A stretch of DNA of 64,000 nt. Origin: JBKEDS01 sp047975545. Its GTDB lineage: Bacteria; Bacteroidota; Bacteroidia; Flavobacteriales; Flavobacteriaceae. The first letter of the stretch is position 1, and every line of letters begins with the position of its first letter. The notes beneath the pieces are model-generated. The model saw nothing but the letters and a program-made list of their open reading frames with translations, was not told the origin of the DNA and searched no databases. The DNA lies in NCBI GenBank assembly GCA_047975545.1, contig JBKEDS010000046.1:1-64000 (forward strand). Direction: 5' to 3'. Shown here one piece after another: positions 61,702-64,000 of this stretch. The position numbers and the translations under genes are program-made.

Positions 61702-62604
61702 ATGAGTACCTATAATATTTCAATAGTTAGCACCAACAACCCGAGCATTATAAAATTCGAGCTTAACCAGTTTATTACCAACCACCAAAGTTTTGAGTTT
61801 AACAATATAGACGAGGCAAAACCATCGCCTTTAGCACAGGAATTATTTTATTTGCCCTTTGTGAAAAAAGTATACATTTCGGGCAATTTTATTGCCGTAG
61901 AGCGCTATAACATCGTGGAGTGGCCCGATGTACAAAACGAAGTGGCCCAACAAATAGAAAACTATTTAAACGGTGGCGGTATTGTGGTTGAAGTTCCTGC
62001 CGAAACCAAAAAAGTACCCGTAACGGTTTATGCCGAAAGCACGCCCAACCCGTCGGTTATGAAATTTGTATCGAACAAAAAAATAGTAACCACCCATTTC
62101 GAGTTTACCTCCATAGACCAGGCCAAACTATCGCCCCTTGCAACGGCATTGTTCCATTTTCCATTTGTAAAAAGTGTTTTTTTTGAAGAAAATTACGTTT
62201 CCATTACAAAATACGACATAGCCGAATGGCAGGATATTACCTTGGAACTTCGCGAGTTTATAAAAGCGCATATCGAGCAGGGCAAGGATGTTGTATTACC
62301 GCATGCCGCCGAAACCTTGCAAAAATCTACCCAACAGTTGGATACAAAATTTGATGCTTTGGACGACACTTCGAAGGAAATTATCAATATTCTTGAAGAA
62401 TACGTAAAACCCGCCGTAGCAAGCGATGGGGGCAATATCCAGTTTATAGCCTACGATGCACAAACCAAAAACGTAAGCGTACTGTTGCAGGGGGCGTGTA
62501 GCGGTTGCCCATCGTCCACCTTTACCCTTAAAAACGGTATAGAAAACATGCTTAAACAAATGCTGAAAGATAAAGTTGAAACGGTTGAGGCCATTAATGG
62601 GTGA
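61702..62604 (+). CDS. Nfu-type iron-sulfur cluster protein with two Nfu N domains
   Basis: 300 residues, three parts. Residues 1-85 and 105-195 are two copies of the Nfu N-terminal domain (both contain NPS(I/V)(I/M)KF, EAKPSPLAQELF / QAKLSPLATALF and FVKKVYISGNFIAVERYNIVEW / FVKSVFFEENYVSITKYDIAEW). Residues 215-300 are the NifU C-terminal scaffold with CSGC (Cys266, Cys269), which binds a 4Fe-4S cluster in a dimer. It probably delivers clusters to target proteins. The double N-domain is the oddity. Ends 80 bases upstream of dodecin. Confidence 0.93.
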   Translation: MSTYNISIVSTNNPSIIKFELNQFITNHQSFEFNNIDEAKPSPLAQELFYLPFVKKVYISGNFIAVERYNIVEWPDVQNEVAQQIENYLNGGGIVVEVPAETKKVPVTVYAESTPNPSVMKFVSNKKIVTTHFEFTSIDQAKLSPLATALFHFPFVKSVFFEENYVSITKYDIAEWQDITLELREFIKAHIEQGKDVVLPHAAETLQKSTQQLDTKFDALDDTSKEIINILEEYVKPAVASDGGNIQFIAYDAQTKNVSVLLQGACSGCPSSTFTLKNGIENMLKQMLKDKVETVEAING

Positions 62605-62687
62605 CCTTTAAAAAAATAAAGTGTCTAAAAAAATACTTATATTTAAGGATATTTTAAAAATTTACAAACCTAAAAAACATTAACATC

Positions 62688-62888
62688 ATGGCAGTATTAA
62701 AAGTAATTGAAGTATTATCAAACTCCGAAAAAAGCTGGGAAGACGCTACCAAAAAAGCGGTAAAACAAGCCGCTAAAAGCGTAAAAAACATTCGTTCGGT
62801 TTATGTGCAGGATCAAAGCGCATCTGTTAAAAACAACGAAGTAACCGAGTTTAGGGTAAACCTAAAAATAACCTTTGAAATAGAATAA
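62688..62888 (+). CDS. dodecin
   Basis: 66 residues, the usual dodecin size: AVLKVIEVLSNSEKSWEDATKKAV, then IRSVYVQDQSASVKNNEVTEFRVNLKITFEIE. Dodecins form a 12-mer that stores flavin (riboflavin or FMN); the Trp in KSW and Gln in VQDQ belong to the flavin-binding site. Follows the Nfu gene; a long hairpin comes after. Confidence 0.95.
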   Translation: MAVLKVIEVLSNSEKSWEDATKKAVKQAAKSVKNIRSVYVQDQSASVKNNEVTEFRVNLKITFEIE

Positions 62889-62933
62889 ACATTTTTTTTC
62901 CAAAAAACATTGAAAACTGTTTGAAAAGTGTGG

Positions 62934-62976
62934 TTTAAGTTAGGTGGCTTCGACAAGCTCAGCCACCTAACTTAAA
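62934..62976. terminator. 16-bp perfect hairpin after dodecin
   Basis: TTTAAGTTAGGTGGCT (62934-62949) and AGCCACCTAACTTAAA (62961-62976) are exact inverted copies with an 11-base loop (TCGACAAGCTC), followed by A. It likely ends dodecin transcription. The loop sequence looks like a dispersed hairpin repeat known in many Bacteroidota genomes, from memory. Confidence 0.6.
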
Positions 62977-63056
62977 AAAAGAAAGGCACTTTTCAGGCGG
63001 TTTGTTTTTTAAACAAACTTTAACCTAAAATAAAAGTATTAACGTTATTAGGATTT

Positions 63057-63064
63057 TAACTTTG
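63057..63064 (+). promoter_or_regulatory. -7 promoter element for mscS
   Basis: TAACTTTG, full TAnnTTTG match, 29 bases before the ATG. Confidence 0.35.
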
Positions 63065-63092
63065 GATCCGAAACTAAAAATTAAAATTAAAA

Positions 63093-63908
63093 ATGAATTT
63101 TGAAAACATCGATTACAGCAAATTAACTACATTGGCAACCGAGTACGGTTTAAGAATATTAGGCGCCATAATTATATGGGTTATAGGTTCGTGGGTTATT
63201 AAACGGCTATTAGGGGCCGCCAAAAAAGTCATGGCAAAGCGCGATATGGAAGTTAGCCTCCAAAAATTCTTGGCCAATCTTTTGGGCTGGACCTTAAAAA
63301 TATTGTTAATCCTTGCCATTTTATCTAAACTTGGGGTAGAAACCACATCGTTTGCCGCCATTTTGGCCGCAGCCGGTCTGGCCGTTGGTATGGCTTTGCA
63401 AGGCTCGTTGGGCAATTTTGCCGGAGGTGTTTTAATTATGCTTTTCAAGCCCTTTAAGGTTGGCGATTTAATTGAAGCCCAAGGCGCCATAGGCGTAGTA
63501 AAGGAAATTGAAATTTTTACCACAAAACTTACCGGCCTATCCAATAGGGAAATTATTGTGCCTAACGGTGCCCTGTCCAACGGCAACATAATAAACTACA
63601 CTACCGAAGGTACACGCCGTGTCGATTTGGTTTTTGGCGTAAGCTACGATTCCGATATTAAACAAGCTAAAAACGTTATTATGAACGTGCTTACCTCGCA
63701 CCCCAAAGTGTTAAAGGACCCTACTCCTGCGGTTACCGTTTTGGAGTTGGCCGATAGTTCGGTTAATTTTGCCACACGCCCTTGGTGCAAAAGCGAAGAT
63801 TATTGGGATGTTTATTTTGAAGTTACCGAAAACGTAAAACTGGCTCTTGATGCCGCCGGTATTGAAATACCATATCCGCACAGTGTGGAAATACAGAAAA
63901 AAGGATAA
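63093..63908 (+). CDS. mscS: small-conductance mechanosensitive channel
   Basis: 271 residues, three N-terminal helices. The pore-lining helix has AAAGLAVGMALQGSLGNFAGGVLIMLFKPFKVGDLIE, closely matching MscS TM3, then the beta domain with VPNGALSNGNIINYT and the C-terminal alpha/beta part. Opens under membrane tension and releases solutes on hypo-osmotic shock. Terminator directly after it. Confidence 0.95.
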   Translation: MNFENIDYSKLTTLATEYGLRILGAIIIWVIGSWVIKRLLGAAKKVMAKRDMEVSLQKFLANLLGWTLKILLILAILSKLGVETTSFAAILAAAGLAVGMALQGSLGNFAGGVLIMLFKPFKVGDLIEAQGAIGVVKEIEIFTTKLTGLSNREIIVPNGALSNGNIINYTTEGTRRVDLVFGVSYDSDIKQAKNVIMNVLTSHPKVLKDPTPAVTVLELADSSVNFATRPWCKSEDYWDVYFEVTENVKLALDAAGIEIPYPHSVEIQKKG

Positions 63909-63933
63909 CATTTATTAAACTTTTTATGAGGAG

Positions 63934-63966
63934 CCTCCAATGTTTTAAAACATTGGAGGTTTTTTA
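63934..63966 (+). terminator. terminator after mscS
   Basis: CCTCCAATGTTTT (63934-63946) pairs perfectly with AAAACATTGGAGG (63947-63959), followed by T7. Confidence 0.9.
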
Positions 63967-64000
63967 TTTCTGAGGTTTTAAAGCCACAAAATCCTTTAGG

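Noticed and set aside
1..64000. tRNA/rRNA genes, CRISPR arrays, insertion sequences, prophage
   Set aside because: No clover-leaf with CCA-end, no regularly spaced repeats, no transposase or integrase frames were found by reading; a covariance-model scan would be the decisive check for small RNAs.

Overview
The window is a stretch of chromosome from a member of the Bacteroidota, almost certainly family Flavobacteriaceae. The evidence is the gene content: SprA and PorP/SprF of the type IX secretion system, TonB-dependent receptors with an N-terminal carboxypeptidase-like domain, DUF4270, DUF4301 and DUF5686-type proteins, and the gcvH/vanZ/tonB/ctaB/cox order. The promoters agree, with the Bacteroidota -33 TTG / -7 TAnnTTTG pattern seen upstream of gcvH, ctaB and others. 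Nearly all of the sequence is coding. I saw no rRNA or tRNA gene, CRISPR array, insertion sequence or prophage.

Layout. 1-3.9 kb: the start of asnS (minus strand) and a secreted TlpA-type thioredoxin gene (plus strand), each interrupted by one in-frame stop codon. 4-7.8 kb: an outer-membrane barrel protein followed by an MMPL/RND exporter. 8-10 kb: pyrH and frr with a HepT/MntA toxin-antitoxin pair between them. 10.2-13.8 kb: panC-panD-flippase-like-radA operon. 14.2-18.7 kb: a glycogen-synthase-like half protein without the usual substrate motif, a DUF4270 lipoprotein and glmS. 18.9-23.4 kb: a TonB-dependent receptor with an SGNH-hydrolase lipoprotein. 23.5-25.4 kb: atpD-atpC.

25.5-33.5 kb: the clearest accessory system. 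A LacI-family regulator with twin palindromic operators faces a TonB-dependent receptor, an SLC45-like sugar transporter, a PfkB fructokinase and a GH13 sucrose-phosphorylase-like enzyme. Together they read as a complete sucrose uptake and phosphorolysis pathway without SusD. 33.6-44 kb: maeB, ruvA and the giant sprA. 44-52 kb: gcvH, a VanZ-like protein, two tandem tonB genes, then the ctaB/cytochrome c oxidase cluster. This cluster includes a copper chaperone SCO next to what looks like a cysteine-free SCO relative.

52-64 kb: an unknown membrane protein; a translationally coupled minus-strand operon pnuC-nadR-like-DUF4301-arfB; an orphan PL11 rhamnogalacturonan lyase; a GH3-family acyl-adenylating enzyme divergent from a DUF2797 zinc/GIY-YIG-like protein; an orphan PorP/SprF; a three-domain Nfu protein; dodecin; and an MscS channel. 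A dispersed short repeat (core CGTCATTGCGA followed by GAAGCAATC) appears five times, always just 3' of a gene and in its orientation.

I found no obviously unprecedented multi-gene machine. The items I judge most worth testing are the cysteine-free SCO-like neighbour, the sucrose locus with twin operators, the glycogen-synthase-like pseudoenzyme linked to glmS, the toxin-antitoxin pair inside the pyrH-frr pair, and the two nonsense codons at the left edge.
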